64,000 nucleotides of DNA, taken from Bolinopsis microptera. Its lineage: Eukaryota; Ctenophora; Tentaculata; Lobata; Bolinopsidae. The notes beneath the pieces were generated by a model. It had not been told where the DNA came from. It made no database searches and worked only from the letters and a program-made list of their open reading frames with translations. The DNA lies in contig NC_087077.1 in the NCBI RefSeq assembly GCF_026151205.1, positions 5,542,483-5,606,482 of the forward strand, written 5' to 3'. The position numbers and the translations under genes are program-made. Positions 45,889-56,875 of the stretch are shown here, in pieces (position 1 is the first letter of the stretch; each line of letters opens with the position of its first letter).

Positions 45889-46633
45889 TGTTATAATATA
45901 TGAGTTCTAAGATTATTCTTTGTATTATAAATATATATTATAGCTAATGTGAGAAGGTGTCACGGTGAAGAAGAGGTAAAGAAGAGATCCAACGAGGAAG
46001 GAGTAACAGAAGGTGTGTTAGAGTAACAGTGCTGTGTAGAAGGTGTACCAGCCTGCGAAGTCCTTCGTGGATAGTGTAGTAGAACACCGGTAGGTTCTAG
46101 TGTAGGTTATAGTTTAGGTTTATTCTTTTATATTGATTGATGATAGTTGTAGGTTTATATATTTCTTATGTTGTAAATGATTCATATTTATTGTATTACT
46201 TATGAATCATATTTCAGGTGTTTTTAGTGTGTGTGTGTAGTATTGTAGTGGAGTGTGGAACGAAGATAAGAAGATATAGTAAACAGTAGCTAGGAGTGTA
46301 AGTAGTAGTCAACTAGAAGAAAGAAGATAGTAACGAAGAAGTGTAATTTGTATAAACATAGTTTTAGTAGTATATTTTAGTAGGAAGTAAAGACTTTTAG
46401 TTCGGATATTATTTGGTGATATTTTAGTGTAGTAGTTTTAGTAAGTAGTTAGTTAGTAGTTAGTTTATAGTGGGAATCGGGTACAGGTCTAGGGAGGTTA
46501 GTGAGTAAGTGAATTATTATAATATCTAGTGTTAATTTATTAACACCTTCTATTTCAGTTTATTTATTATAATTCCGAGTTTTATTTTGTATTAACATTC
46601 CATTTAATTGTGTATCAGGAATAGGTTGTAACA
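45889..46633 (+). repeat. 3' LTR
   Basis: 745 bp copy of the 5' LTR, followed directly by the TGAAA target duplication. Confidence 0.93.
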
Positions 46634-46638
46634 TGAAA

Positions 46639-48197
46639 TGCCACCACATCATAGTTAGGGTAAAATATAATTCTTAAAAATTTTAAAATTGAGAAGATTG
46701 CTCAATGACTTAAAATTTAAAATTTAGCAAAAGATATCTAATTTTTAAATAGTTGGTTACAGTTTATGACAAGATGACAGTACTGGCATGATCAATTTTA
46801 TTGTGGCTGGTAAAAGGACCCAGTTGCCTGTAAGGGCTTTACCGAACCCCTGGGGACCACAATGTGATAGGATCAGGCCAGATGTAGAGCAATTTATTTA
46901 TTTCGGAGCTATGGTTACGTGGTATAGCTGGTGGTCATGTTTAAAGGTCAGTTTATCTTTGTGTGCTAATTATCCATCCAGATGCTTAGTGATGTGAGTA
47001 AATCATGCCCTTCTACAATATATAACGTTTAACTATAAATTTGTTTTTACCACAGAAACTGTGGCACTAAGGTCAAGAATTAAAAATTTGTACTCTCATT
47101 GATAGTTAAAGCGTTTTTTTCCCCAGCACTACTACACAACAAAAACCTGTCGGCCCACCGAGGAAACACAGTCGCAGAACAGGGAACCCAATTGTGCTCC
47201 TCTATTCTGCGATCGTGTGTATTTACTATAAACTAGCTAAATGCAGTTAGTAAAATTTTCTGGAATCATTAAAGTCGTTTGATTAGTTTATGTGTCAAAG
47301 TAATGTCCATGATAATCATATATTTGGATCCCCGTTGGGCAAACACTCGTCCCAAAGGCTAAGGCAAACCTTTCAATGTTTCACCATACGAAGTAAGGAG
47401 ATTTGTACACATACTCAGCCTACAACTCCACCCATGGGACGAGACGCATATACCCAGTCAGCAAACACTATACACAACATACACACGATAACAAACAATG
47501 TATAATGCCATTACTTCATTTAAAAGAAAATATATCTGCTATCTAATTTTAAAAATTGAAGAATAAACCTGAAGAGAGGAGAAGGAGAGAGGGGTTTGGG
47601 AGAGGTAGAGTAGGAAAACAACAGGATCCTGTGCCGCAGGATTTTAAAATTTGTTGTATGATGATTCGTTTTGTGTCGTCTCTTAGATTAATATAGGTCT
47701 GATACCCTTGTCATGGTTTTTTGCAATAACACCGTGGTTTACTCATATGATTATGTTTACTAAATCAACCTATTTCAATGATAATGCATGGTATGACTGA
47801 ATTGTAAACACGTGATAATTGAACGAAAAATAAATGATGAACATGATTCAAAAACTGTAAACCACCAAATGAATTATCGCTTAAATTTAAATAAGTATTT
47901 AAACAAAAACCATCATGTGCCGTTAAGCAGCAGGGCGCGGCTCATCTGGGCCACAGCAATTCGGCGAAAATGGGTTCGAAAAAGCCACTATTGGCACTCG
48001 AGTCCTTGATCTTTCCGATGGTTCACTGGGGCTTTTGAGCTGCCGTCCTTCAGCTTCTGTAAACTGAAATTACTACAAATCCAAGTTGAGGCAATCAGCC
48101 GACGCGCGGCTTTTATGGTTATATATGATATGTTTAATCTGTAATAAAGATCAAAATTTAAATTTGTATCTCTAAAATTTGTTTCTCTATCCACTTT
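46639..48197. other. Unclassified insert filling the LINE RT gap
   Basis: With 41366-41560 it forms one stretch into which the LTR element inserted (the TGAAA duplication proves they were contiguous). No coding motif recognised. Near 47966-48005 a block GGTTCGAAAAAGCC followed by GGCACTCGAGTCCTTG is repeated in diverged form at about 50616-50655, suggesting a dispersed repeat family. Confidence 0.5.
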
Positions 48198-48557
48198 AGA
48201 CCGTCACGTGTCAAAGAGGAAGTAGAAAATGACGAGAACATATTAACTTTGAACAATGTTGTCATTAAAAAAGTCCAAGAAGCTAAATTTCTAGGTGTCA
48301 TTATCGATGATCAACTTAATTGGAAAACTCACACACGGTCACTTAACTCAAAACTTAAATGTGAAGTAGGTAAGTTATGCAGAATACGACACATTGTCCC
48401 TAAACAGTATTATAAGGATTTATATCATACTTTATTCGAATCACATTTGGGATTTGGAATATCTGTATGGGGTGGTATTAGCAACAACCGACTCGAACCT
48501 CTCTTTAAAACACAGAAAAAGTGTATAAGAATTCTATTTGGGGATAAAGAAGCTTAC
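48198..48557 (+). pseudogene. LINE ORF2 part 3: post-RT region
   Basis: Reads LTLNNVVIKKVQEAKFLGVI, then DDQLNWKTHTRSLNSK, YYKDLYHTLFESHLGFGIS and QKKCIRILFGDKEAY. This is the thumb/connection region that follows the RT palm in CR1/jockey-type LINEs. The preceding palm is missing. The frame is cut at GCTTAC (48557) by an insertion and resumes at 49145. Confidence 0.85.
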
Positions 48558-49144
48558 TTCTGGCAACTGGCTCCTTTTGCCAACTGCTTTTGGTTTAAGC
48601 GCTGACTCACATTTGGAACTGGCACTGGTATAATTGTAATATCCTACGAAGTCAGCATGCTATATTATTTTGCAAAACTCGTTTAATATCTTGACAATAT
48701 TTAAAGTTTATGGTTTTAGGTTTAGGCGCGGCGCACGCGCCGCTTATATGTTATAGCTCATTCAGCTTCTGTTTTCAGCGCTGTGTTGCTACACACTGTA
48801 TAGCATGTGGGTCAAGCGCGGTGCCGCGCCTAAACAGCAAAAGAGTTATTTATTTTAAAATTTATTTTTGTATCTCAAAAATGACGTAAAGTTTTTGATA
48901 TGACGTAGAATTAAAGCTATTTCCGTACAGCCTAAGTGCTAAGCATGCTCGTTAGAAAAACTATGAACAATGAACATAACATGCTAGCTTTCTTTATTTT
49001 TGTAAGTCGCGTCGGCTGACATCTTGGGTTGTACTGGATGTAACAAGTTTATTATCGGATGTCTACTTATATTTATTATGATATCATTATTCATTGTAAT
49101 GGCAATAAAATTTAAATTTTGTTTTACCTAAAATTTTGTTTTAC
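48558..49144. mobile_element. 587-bp non-coding insertion in the LINE ORF2
   Basis: The LINE frame is continuous if this segment is removed (DKEAY then LEKFRTCARTRPFGEQ). Flanking TTAC at 48554-48557 and 49141-49144 is a likely 4-bp target duplication. The element begins TTCTGGCAACTGGC, has GC-rich GCGCGGCGCACGCGCCGC near 48726, and ends with two copies of TAAAATTTTGTTTTAC-like sequence. Its class is unknown. Confidence 0.7.
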
Positions 49145-49586
49145 TTAGAAAAATTTAGAACTTGTGCCCGGACACGACCATTTGGTGAGCAAAGACTAGG
49201 TGTGGACTTTTACGAAAAAAGAACACTCTAAGCCCTTGTTTAAGAATCAGAAATTGTTAACTGTTCACAACCTGTATAAGTACACTTGTCTCTTAGAACT
49301 ATTCAAAATTAATAAGTTAGAGGAACCATTATCACTGTACTCATCATTCAACAGGTCACCACGACGAGAGGATTATTTCATCACATCACAACCATCCTCA
49401 CAATTCATCTACCAATCATCCTACATGTGGAACAGCTGTCGACAAACATCAAGTAAGATAATTTTTAATACTCCGACAAACGGGTTCAAGAATACATTGA
49501 AAATTGCTTTACAAGAATTGCAATTCAAGCGTGATACACTTGATTGGTGTGAGCTTAATTTTGCCACAAATGAGCTCAAGTTTTGA
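49145..49586 (+). pseudogene. LINE ORF2 part 4: C-terminus
   Basis: Reads KFRTCARTRPFGEQRLG, then a one-base shift near 49216 (an A run), then EHSKPLFKNQKLLTVHNLYK, FNRSPRREDYFITS, MWNSCRQTSSK and DWCELNFATNELKF with a stop at 49584-49586. This completes the LINE ORF2 of which the RT core is missing. Confidence 0.85.
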
Positions 49587-51470
49587 TTAATGTGAGTTAC
49601 TAAAATAACCACTTATCTTTCCTCATACATGCAACCACTGCACTCCAACTAAACACATTATTTACCACAGTCCACACACCATACTCCACAGATGATATAT
49701 ATATATATATACACACAAACACACTAGTACTGAACAATTGCACTGTAAAACATGCTCACGATACACTCAAAATTGGAAATATTCAACGGCTCGTATATGA
49801 AACTTAGCGACTTACACTCAGTGTACACCCAGTGTTAACCAGTATTACACACTAGTAAATTCTACGTAACGCGCGAAAACAATAATTCTGTAGCGTTTTC
49901 ATTGTCACATCTCACGTCGACGGGATTAAACGCGCGCGCGCGTAACAACTTATCTTACTGCTAACTCAGCGACTAAACACACGACGACTTTGACTATTGA
50001 CAGATGATTAAACAATTGTGAGTTATGACGGACTTAACTGTATGGGTCAACTACTGAAACTGTATTGTTTACTATCTTATTCATTATACTGGACATGAGA
50101 TGACGAAGTATCTTAAGCAGCACTTTATACCCCCACTTAGAACTTGATTAGTCACGAACAATAGAATCATCAAAAACCAATACAATAAAACATCTTGATC
50201 AACAAATGCCTAGCAGCACCAGACAGCAGCCGTGTACCTTTTTCGACTCCGTGGAGTCCCTGATGGACTTTTGTTTACTTTTGTTAATAATCGGACCAAC
50301 CTTTCTTTCTCGAAACATGTATCCTATTGTATTTCATTATAGTATTAAGATGCGAAGATATACTAGATATTACAACGAAATAGCGGTATACCAAATTGGC
50401 CCTTGATATTAACTATAACCGTGTTGATGGTTTTAAATTTTGTATGTTGTAAGTATTTTAGTTTGTGAAGCGTTTACTACTCCCCTCAGCAAGACAGTTA
50501 GATTGTAGATTAATGATAATAATTGTCAAATGACGTTATATATTATATAACAGTTATAAATGTTCAATAGTTGTACTGTTGTAGAGCGATTTCAAGAGTA
50601 GTGGTCCACAGGGGTCCGAAAAAGCCGTACAGGCACTTGGGTCCTTATCCTTGTCACTAATCTCAATTGGATTCGGTTTATACAAAACATGAACATTTAG
50701 ACGTACACATTGACACGATATTTATTAGAAAGCAAAAAGTATAAAATAATACGTGCGTGCGCAGCTTGAGCCGCGCCGCATAAGAACGGATGCGTGCAGG
50801 GGCTGGAGTACGCTTGTATGTAGATTAATGAAATGTTGCATTGTAAATATTGAGTATTGACGATATTATTATGATCTAATAGTAAATTTTACAAAGCTGG
50901 CTTTGGATTTAGGTAAGATTATAATTTGTAATTTATTTTAAAAAAACCACAGATAGTTTTAAATTTATTTCTATTTGTCGTATAATCATGAACAATTTAA
51001 TCCTGTTTTCAAGAATGCGCGGCTTTGGCGGCCAGTTATTGACTTATACATTAAATTGAATTTTAAATAGAAATGTGAATATAAAACGATCTTCGGTGCG
51101 AAGCAAGAATACTAGTTTGCGCGGCGCGTCGAAGCGGCGAAGTCCTCCAAAGTAGAGCAAGTAGAGCTTGTAGGTTTACAACCTACCAGGACGCGCGTTG
51201 AGTACCGAGTTGGACTCGTCGACGGTCCTGTATATATATATATATATTTTGATGTTTACTTTCACCTCTGCATCTTTTGTTTATATCTTATGATTGAATG
51301 AGACTTACTCACAAATTTCCCATCTCAGTATTGATCTATTTTTGTCATGTTTTTAATTTACTTCATAGAACAGTTATTTTAATAAACTTGCTTTCAGAAT
51401 GAGACATGTAAAGATTACACAATCGATAGCTTAATGTGAATTTCGTGTTTTACTGTTTCACTGAATGTCT

Positions 51471-51473
<3 letters not shown>
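49587..51473. other. Non-coding region between LINE and Penelope-like element
   Basis: Contains a TA microsatellite near 49697-49710, a CGCGCG run near 49931-49943, and a diverged copy of the dispersed repeat noted at 46639-48197. The ribozyme-like motif near 51180-51232 is listed separately. No gene recognised. Confidence 0.45.
51184..51232 (-). ncRNA. Degenerate hammerhead-ribozyme-like motif
   Basis: Minus strand, in order: CAGG, CCGTC, GACGA, stem II strand GTCC, loop AACTC, GGTAC, TCAA, CGCGCGTC, CCTGGTAGG. A type I hammerhead would read CTGANGA, stem II, GAAA, a short CGCG stem III and a GTC cleavage site. Here the core U is missing from CTGANGA and GAAA is TCAA, while stem I (CAGG/CCTG), most of stem II, the tiny stem III and the GTC site are present. 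Penelope-like elements are known to carry such ribozymes. This one is probably inactive and is antisense to the Penelope-like frame that starts 300 bp downstream. Confidence 0.45.

Positions 51474-51531
<58 letters not shown>
51474..51531. repeat. TA dinucleotide microsatellite
   Basis: About 29 TA repeats directly before the Penelope-like coding region. They encode an artefactual Tyr-Ile run in frame with it. Confidence 0.97.
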
Positions 51532-52369
51532 CCAAGCGTCATGAATCTAAGTTGAAGAGAGATAAGGACTATGCTATTTATGTTGCACCTTCATATGTGG
51601 ATAATGCTAAACCTGTGAAGAAGAGGAGAAGAAGGAAGAGAAAAAAGATTAATCGTACTACATCCCACAGACATCAGAGGACGTTAATCAAAGGTACTCT
51701 TCCCAAGGTTGAAGACTTGTCAATGGAAAACATGTCCAGAACAGTTGTAAATCTTACAGACAAAGAGCTTAGTAAAGAGCAACTCTATGTCTTTTTCTTG
51801 TCTCACAAGTTTGCACCTACACCTCCCCTACCAGATCTAAGCCGCTTCGAGAACGATTTGTGTAGATGGTTTTCTAAAATGAGAGCTAAAGTTGTATTTG
51901 ATAGCTTTAAATGTGGACCCAACAAAGCAGATAAGAGAGTTACTGACATGGAACGTTGTCTTATAAAGACTGATGCATCACGTACTTTCGAATCTTGTAA
52001 AAACCCTGCACTTGAGGCGTTTATAAAATGCTGCAGAGCAGAAGTAGACCTCCACAGGCCAACTCAGAAATTCGTCTCACCAGATAACATCGCTGCGCCC
52101 ATCAGAGCAGCTCTCAAAGAAGTCAAAGGTTGGAAAGACATTGTTATCAGACCATTCGATAAAGGAGTAGGATTCTTCCTTCTTAGTGAAGAAGATTATA
52201 TTCAACGAATAGGTGTACATTTAAATGATAGATCTGTATATAGTATTGTAAATAATGTAGATGATTTAGTTGTAGAATTGATTGATAAAATTTCGAATTG
52301 GACAATTGAGTTTAAAGATGAATTAGGTATGTCCAAAAAAGGTCAAGGAGTGGGTTATTCCATGTACTG
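51532..52369 (+). pseudogene. Penelope-like ORF part 1: N-terminal region
   Basis: A basic start (KKRRRRKRKKINR) precedes VVNLTDKELSKEQLYVFFLS, HKFAPTPPLPDLSRFENDL and DIVIRPFDKGVGFFLLSEED with Y..R..HLNDRSVYS, the usual pre-RT region of Penelope-like proteins. The frame breaks near 52338 in an AAAAAA run and stops at 52367-52369. The other frame continues VKEWVIPCTELNQPGNMYLN without loss, so a single base change caused the break. No ATG after the TA repeat is obvious close to the start, so the 5' end is uncertain. Confidence 0.85.
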
Positions 52370-52871
52370 AGCTTAACCAGCCTGGAAACATGTACCTGAA
52401 TCCCAAGGCACACAAACCACCTTTGTATCCTGGGAGGATGATTACCACCGGCTGTGGTTCATACATTGAAAACCTTTCTGCCTTGACTGCGTATGAATTG
52501 AAGAAGGCTACTTTGAATTATAGAATTATTGATACCCCTCACTTTCTGAGGAAGATTGATAGCCTGAACGAGTCTAGCATATTGTTGGGAAAGGAGGTTA
52601 TACATGTTGCCATCGATATATCTAACATGTTTACCAACATTCCTAGGGATATGGGGATCCAACAATGCACTAAGCACCTGAATAAAAGGAGTAGTGGTGA
52701 TCAATTGTTTAGTACAGAATGCATTATTAGTGCACTAGAAATTACTCTTGATTACAACATTGCTTCATTTAACGGTATAACATACCGCCAGGAGCGTGGA
52801 GCAGCGATGGGTCCTAAGAACTCATGTGAGTATGCTGATTGTGCTATGGATAAGATTGATATCTTAGTTAA
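52370..52871 (+). pseudogene. Penelope-like ORF part 2: RT fingers and palm start
   Basis: Contains YLNPKAHKPPLYPGRMITTG (fingers), VAIDISNMFTNIP (first catalytic Asp region) and YRQERGAAMGPKNSC (the MGxxxS-type motif). It is interrupted at the TTAA at 52868-52871, before the DD motif, by the transposon 52872-54375. Confidence 0.88.
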
Positions 52872-54375
52872 GGCCAGAGGGGGGGGTAAGGGGTCAAAAA
52901 ATTCTACCAAAATATTATTTTCTAAATCGATTTAATTTTTGATGACAAAAACATTGCTGCTATTCACATATTTGTAGCTGATTAACTTTATTTTATAATT
53001 GAGGTTAACCGATTTTCACAAAATTGACTATACAACATTGAGGTTAATAAAATTGAGGTTCATATTTTATTACACGCCATAATTTTTTGTTATTTCGGTC
53101 AGCAAATGTAAACTCTAAATTTTAGGTTCATAATTATCAGAAAAAGTAATATCCAAACGTGATTAAATGAGGTTAACCTCTTCTTTTAGATATATCGAGA
53201 ATAGATCAAATGATAGAGTTATTATTTTCATCGTAAGTTTACGGTATACAAATTTCTAAATAGATGACGTGTTGATTGACTTTCTTTTATCTTGAGAAAA
53301 TGAAAAAAATGAGGTTAACCATCACATTTTGGTACCGTAGGGAATATACATACGATTCTTACTTATGTAATGTACCACAATATCGAAGTGAGGTATCTAT
53401 TGGTATCACAATGCCTACAACTATAATCACGTGACAAAGGTGATTTGAACTGACCATATTTTAGTAGAAGATTTTACCCGTAAATGGCTAAAAAATGAGG
53501 TTAACCTCTCATTTTTTGAATATCTGACCAGTCAATTACATGTTAACCTCAAAAACTTAATCGTTATACTGTACAAATGTTTTACTACATATATAGTAAC
53601 ATATTGATAAACCAATCCCAGTGTTATATGGTCTAAAGCGAGGTTAACAACCAAATTCTAAGCAGTTAGTGTTTACAGGAAGTCTTGGTTAACCTCATTT
53701 TTTACAATACAAGGACATTAACTACTGAAAGTGGCTAAAATCATTTAGGAGACGGCCAGGTCTGATCAAGCAAACGTTATTAAGTGTATAAAAAGTCCTA
53801 ACTAACGAACTGTGATACATTCCAGTGAATATTCAAAATTTTGAAAACACTAAATTGCATCTATCTCAAAACACATTTTTTGACCTTTCGATTCCTTAGT
53901 TGAGAAAACCGGCCACTCCCTGATATTGAGATTTGGTACAGTGGTTCCTTGGACAACTATCTAGATATCTGGTGCAGCGATTTTTTTTATTTGACTCGTT
54001 TCTCGAATTATGAGGTTAACCAATTAAATTTTCCGAATTTTTGACATGGTTAACCTCATAATTTGAGAACAGAGTCAAATAAAAAAAATCGCTGCACCAG
54101 ATGTGAGGATAATTGTCCACGGAACCACTGTACCAAATCTCAAGATCAGGGATTGGCCGGTTTTCTCAACTAAGGAATCGAAAGGTCAAAAAAGTTACAG
54201 CCGTTTAAAGTTCCAGTTTAACATGTAATTACAGGTAAACCTCAAAATTGAGCGCGCGATATCTCAGAAGCGCAAGGTCAGATTTTGATCCGGTTTTTTT
54301 CTTTTTGTTCGTCTCCAGTAGCTATTATCAAATATGCAAAAACTACAAAAGTGCCATTTACCCCCCCCTCTGGCC
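52872..54375. mobile_element. TTAA-flanked DNA transposon inside the Penelope RT
   Basis: A 1504-bp non-coding element. Flanking TTAA is duplicated (52868-52871 and 54376-54379). The perfect 18-bp terminal inverted repeat is GGCCAGAGGGGGGGGTAA at the left, with similarity continuing imperfectly inward. Collapsing to one TTAA restores the Penelope reading frame exactly, so both boundaries are certain. The interior holds at least ten AGGTTAACC-type motifs and a large inverted repeat (53875-54193). TTAA duplication suggests piggyBac-type mobilisation, although the termini are not the usual CCC start. No transposase is encoded. Confidence 0.9.
53875..54193. repeat. Long imperfect inverted repeat within the TTAA transposon
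   Basis: The left arm begins TTTTTGACCTTTCGATTCCT and the right arm ends with its complement near 54193. Arms of roughly 145 bp pair with few mismatches, around a short loop near 54025-54045. Both arms contain GTTAACC motifs at their inner ends. Confidence 0.85.
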
Positions 54376-55685
54376 TTAACGAAGGAGATCTAGAATATGG
54401 CCCGCCTCATAGACCAGCATTCTGGGGTAGATTACGTGATGACATTTATATGGCTTGGCCCGGTACTGTTGAGGAACTATTACAATTCATGGAATGGCTC
54501 AATAGTATCCACCCAAACCTTTTGTTTACTTACGACTACTCTAGGGACGGCGTTGAGTTTCTAGACACCTATGTCTATGCTGTTGGTGATGTTGTCCACA
54601 CCAAACTCTACTCTAAACCTAGTGACACCCACTGCTACCTTATCCCCACGTCATGCCATAGGAACCATGTTGTAAAAAACATACCTTTTGGAGTGGCGAG
54701 GCGGGTGAGACAGAACAACAGTGAAGACACTAACTTCTTGGAGCAGAGAGAGGTCTATACACGTTACCTTCTAGCCCGAGGTTATCATTCCAGTATTATA
54801 GAAGATGCCTTTAACAAATTTAGTGATATAGCTAATAGGAAAAACTTGTATACCCTTAAAGACAAGGATGAGTCGACTGCCTGTTTAATACCCATGGTGA
54901 TGGATCAAAATCCAGCACTTCCCAACATGGGGGGCATTATCCATAAGTATAAGCACCTTCTCAACCTTGATCCGGCCCTGAAGAAGCTGGTACGTGCGGA
55001 CAGTGTATTCGTGAGTCATCGAAAGAATCAAACTATCGGTGGCATGCTTGTACACAATAAGTACCGTGCCAGTGGAACTTTAAACTGTGATAATGAGAGA
55101 GAAACAACTGCAAGTCAGATCCAGGAACCAGACTCCGAAAGTCTAAGGGCGGTTCCCGGGGCTGTCGACCCAGGGTGCCATGCTTGTGGTAAATGCTATG
55201 TTTGTAAGCAAAATTTCCTGTCCCCCTGTTCCAACTTTAGTAGTCACCATTCTAAACAAGTTTTCCCTATAACTAAGTATATATCTTGTCAGAGTTATAA
55301 CCTCATTTATTTAATGGAGTGTAAGACTTGTAAACAGTCGTATGTCGGTTATACTACCTCAAATCTCCCTAAGAGATTCTCTAACCATAAGAGTCACATA
55401 AAGAAAGGTATAAGAAGTTGTAAATTAGTTAACCATTTTTTAGATATTGATCATGATTTAGATTTTAGTACCATAGCCTCCTATAATTCCTCACTTAGTA
55501 AGCACCTTTCTGTCATTATAGTAGACGCTTTAGTATTTGAGCCTAATATTAGTAAAGCAGACAAAGAAAAGGCTATGGAAGCTAGAGAGGGGTTCTACCA
55601 GACCCAATTGAAAACCCTTGAACGGTTTGGGGGTATGAACACCCTTGATAGTAACCATATACTTTTTAAATCTGCCGGAGCTTAG
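54376..55685 (+). pseudogene. Penelope-like ORF part 3: RT catalytic DD motif to GIY-YIG domain
   Basis: After the transposon the frame continues with EGDLEYGPPHRPAFWGRLRD, i.e. the RT catalytic motif (LRDDIYMAW), then EFLDTYVY. The thumb with SRKNQTIGG-type sequence (FVSHRKNQTIGGML) follows. A Cys cluster linker CHACGKCYVCKQNF leads into the GIY-YIG nuclease: LIYLMECKTC, QSYVGYTTSNLPKRFSNHKS and the distal KLVNHF. The frame is open to the stop at 55683-55685. The nuclease is the domain typical of endonuclease-containing Penelope-like elements. Confidence 0.9.
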
Positions 55686-56875
55686 TTTTAGTTTTAGTAT
55701 ATTCTTGTAGATTTTATTTAGTTATACCATTATTCCAGAGACGTGCATACTACATTTTTTACTTTAGTATTAATTTTACAGGTTTTTTGTTGTGATTTTA
55801 AGTGATTTTCCGAGAATCAGTTATCAGTATTTAGATGAGAGATAAGATAAGAGTACATTTTTAACGGCTTTCAGTTTCTTTTTTAAATTTCAGTTCATCA
55901 GATTTTCCCACTGCTTTTAGTTTGTATTTATTCTCAATTGTATATGATTCGTATTTGTTGTAGTTACTTTAATGATATAATTTCTCAGAATTGATGTAAA
56001 TAAATGATGCAAAGACTTTCGACGATCTAATCACAACCGCTTTCTTTTATTGTGTAGAAGTCCAGCCATGAAATATATATATATATATACAATATATGGA
56101 ACAGATATTTTACGAGTATCACCCGTTAAAGTAGAGCAAACAATAAAATAGCAAATTAAGTAACCGTAAATATTGGTTTAATTGCGTATTTAAAAGTTTT
56201 TTCTTTATAATATTGCTATAATGTATAACATATTATAAATTGTTGTTTTCGCGCTTGTTTCACAAGTAGAATATAAGCTTCGGCGGTCACGCGCTACTGC
56301 AAGCGAGAGGGCTCTGGTTAGAGCAATATTTTATACTAAAAATAAACGTTGCTTTATTTAGTTGAATTGTTTTTATATAAATATTATATCAAATTAAAAA
56401 TAGTTGTATTTCTGCACACAAAAATTGCAATTGCAATTGCATTTATATTTGGATATGAAATAATTTAATACATAGTAAAATACACGCTGCGCAAATTTAT
56501 CATCACGTACATTTAAATAATCCGACATTATGTATATATCAAAAATCGAGCGCTATCTCGAATTAAACTGGACGAGTTTGTTGTCAAACTAACGATATGC
56601 AGCAATTACATTTTTACTACTCTTTATTTTCATTATTTCCTTTTAACATATTTATCCATATTTATTTTTGGTTTCATTCTTACGTGGCAAAAAAGCGTTT
56701 TATAAATCTTTATTCCACTGGGAAGTTTGATAAGGTTTTTTAAATAGAAATTTGGCTATTGTACCGAATTGTTTTAACTTACTAAACTGTCTTTGAAATC
56801 AATCAAGAGGATCAGGAAATCTTTCTTCCTCTTTCTGGCTATGAGATCAGCTAATCTGTTGACAAATCAAAAGAA
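55686..56875. other. 3' flank of the Penelope-like element
   Basis: Probably includes the element's 3' UTR. A TA microsatellite is at about 56073-56090. No gene recognised. Confidence 0.45.

Larger units (their letters stand above)
41566..46633 (+). mobile_element. Non-autonomous LTR retrotransposon (gag-protease only)
   Basis: A 5068-bp element with two nearly identical LTRs (41566-42307 and 45889-46633), each starting TGTTATAATA and ending GGTTGTAACA. It is flanked by a perfect 5-bp duplication TGAAA (41561-41565 and 46634-46638). The sequence right after the 5' LTR, TGGTAGCAGGAAG at about 42309, fits a primer-binding site for initiator Met tRNA. A purine-rich GGGATGAG precedes the 3' LTR. 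Only gag and protease regions are encoded (42407-44599); the 1.3 kb up to the 3' LTR lacks RT, RNase H and integrase. LTR similarity suggests recent insertion. Confidence 0.93.
34921..49586 (+). mobile_element. CR1/jockey-type LINE, interrupted by four insertions or deletions
   Basis: Parts in order: ORF1 (34921-36945); ORF2 N-terminus and endonuclease (36942-37935); a 391-bp tandem array (37936-40735); more ORF2 (40736-41365); a gap where the RT core should be, filled by unclassified DNA and an LTR retrotransposon (41366-48197); ORF2 post-RT region (48198-48557); a 587-bp insertion (48558-49144); and the ORF2 C-terminus (49145-49586). The pieces are collinear on the plus strand and read as one ancestral element. 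Clade assignment rests on ORF1/ORF2 layout and motif style. 5' and 3' ends were not located. Confidence 0.75.
51532..55685 (+). mobile_element. Penelope-like retroelement (RT + GIY-YIG), interrupted
   Basis: Three coding parts are collinear: 51532-52369, 52370-52871 and 54376-55685. A one-base frameshift separates the first two and a TTAA-flanked DNA transposon the last two. The N-terminal segment, RT motifs and C-terminal GIY-YIG nuclease are in canonical Penelope order. Ends of the element, including any pseudo-LTR repeats, were not found. Confidence 0.9.

Noticed and set aside
51465-51531. Tyr-Ile repeat as part of the Penelope-like protein
   Set aside because: Translation of a TA microsatellite in frame by chance; true coding similarity starts after it.
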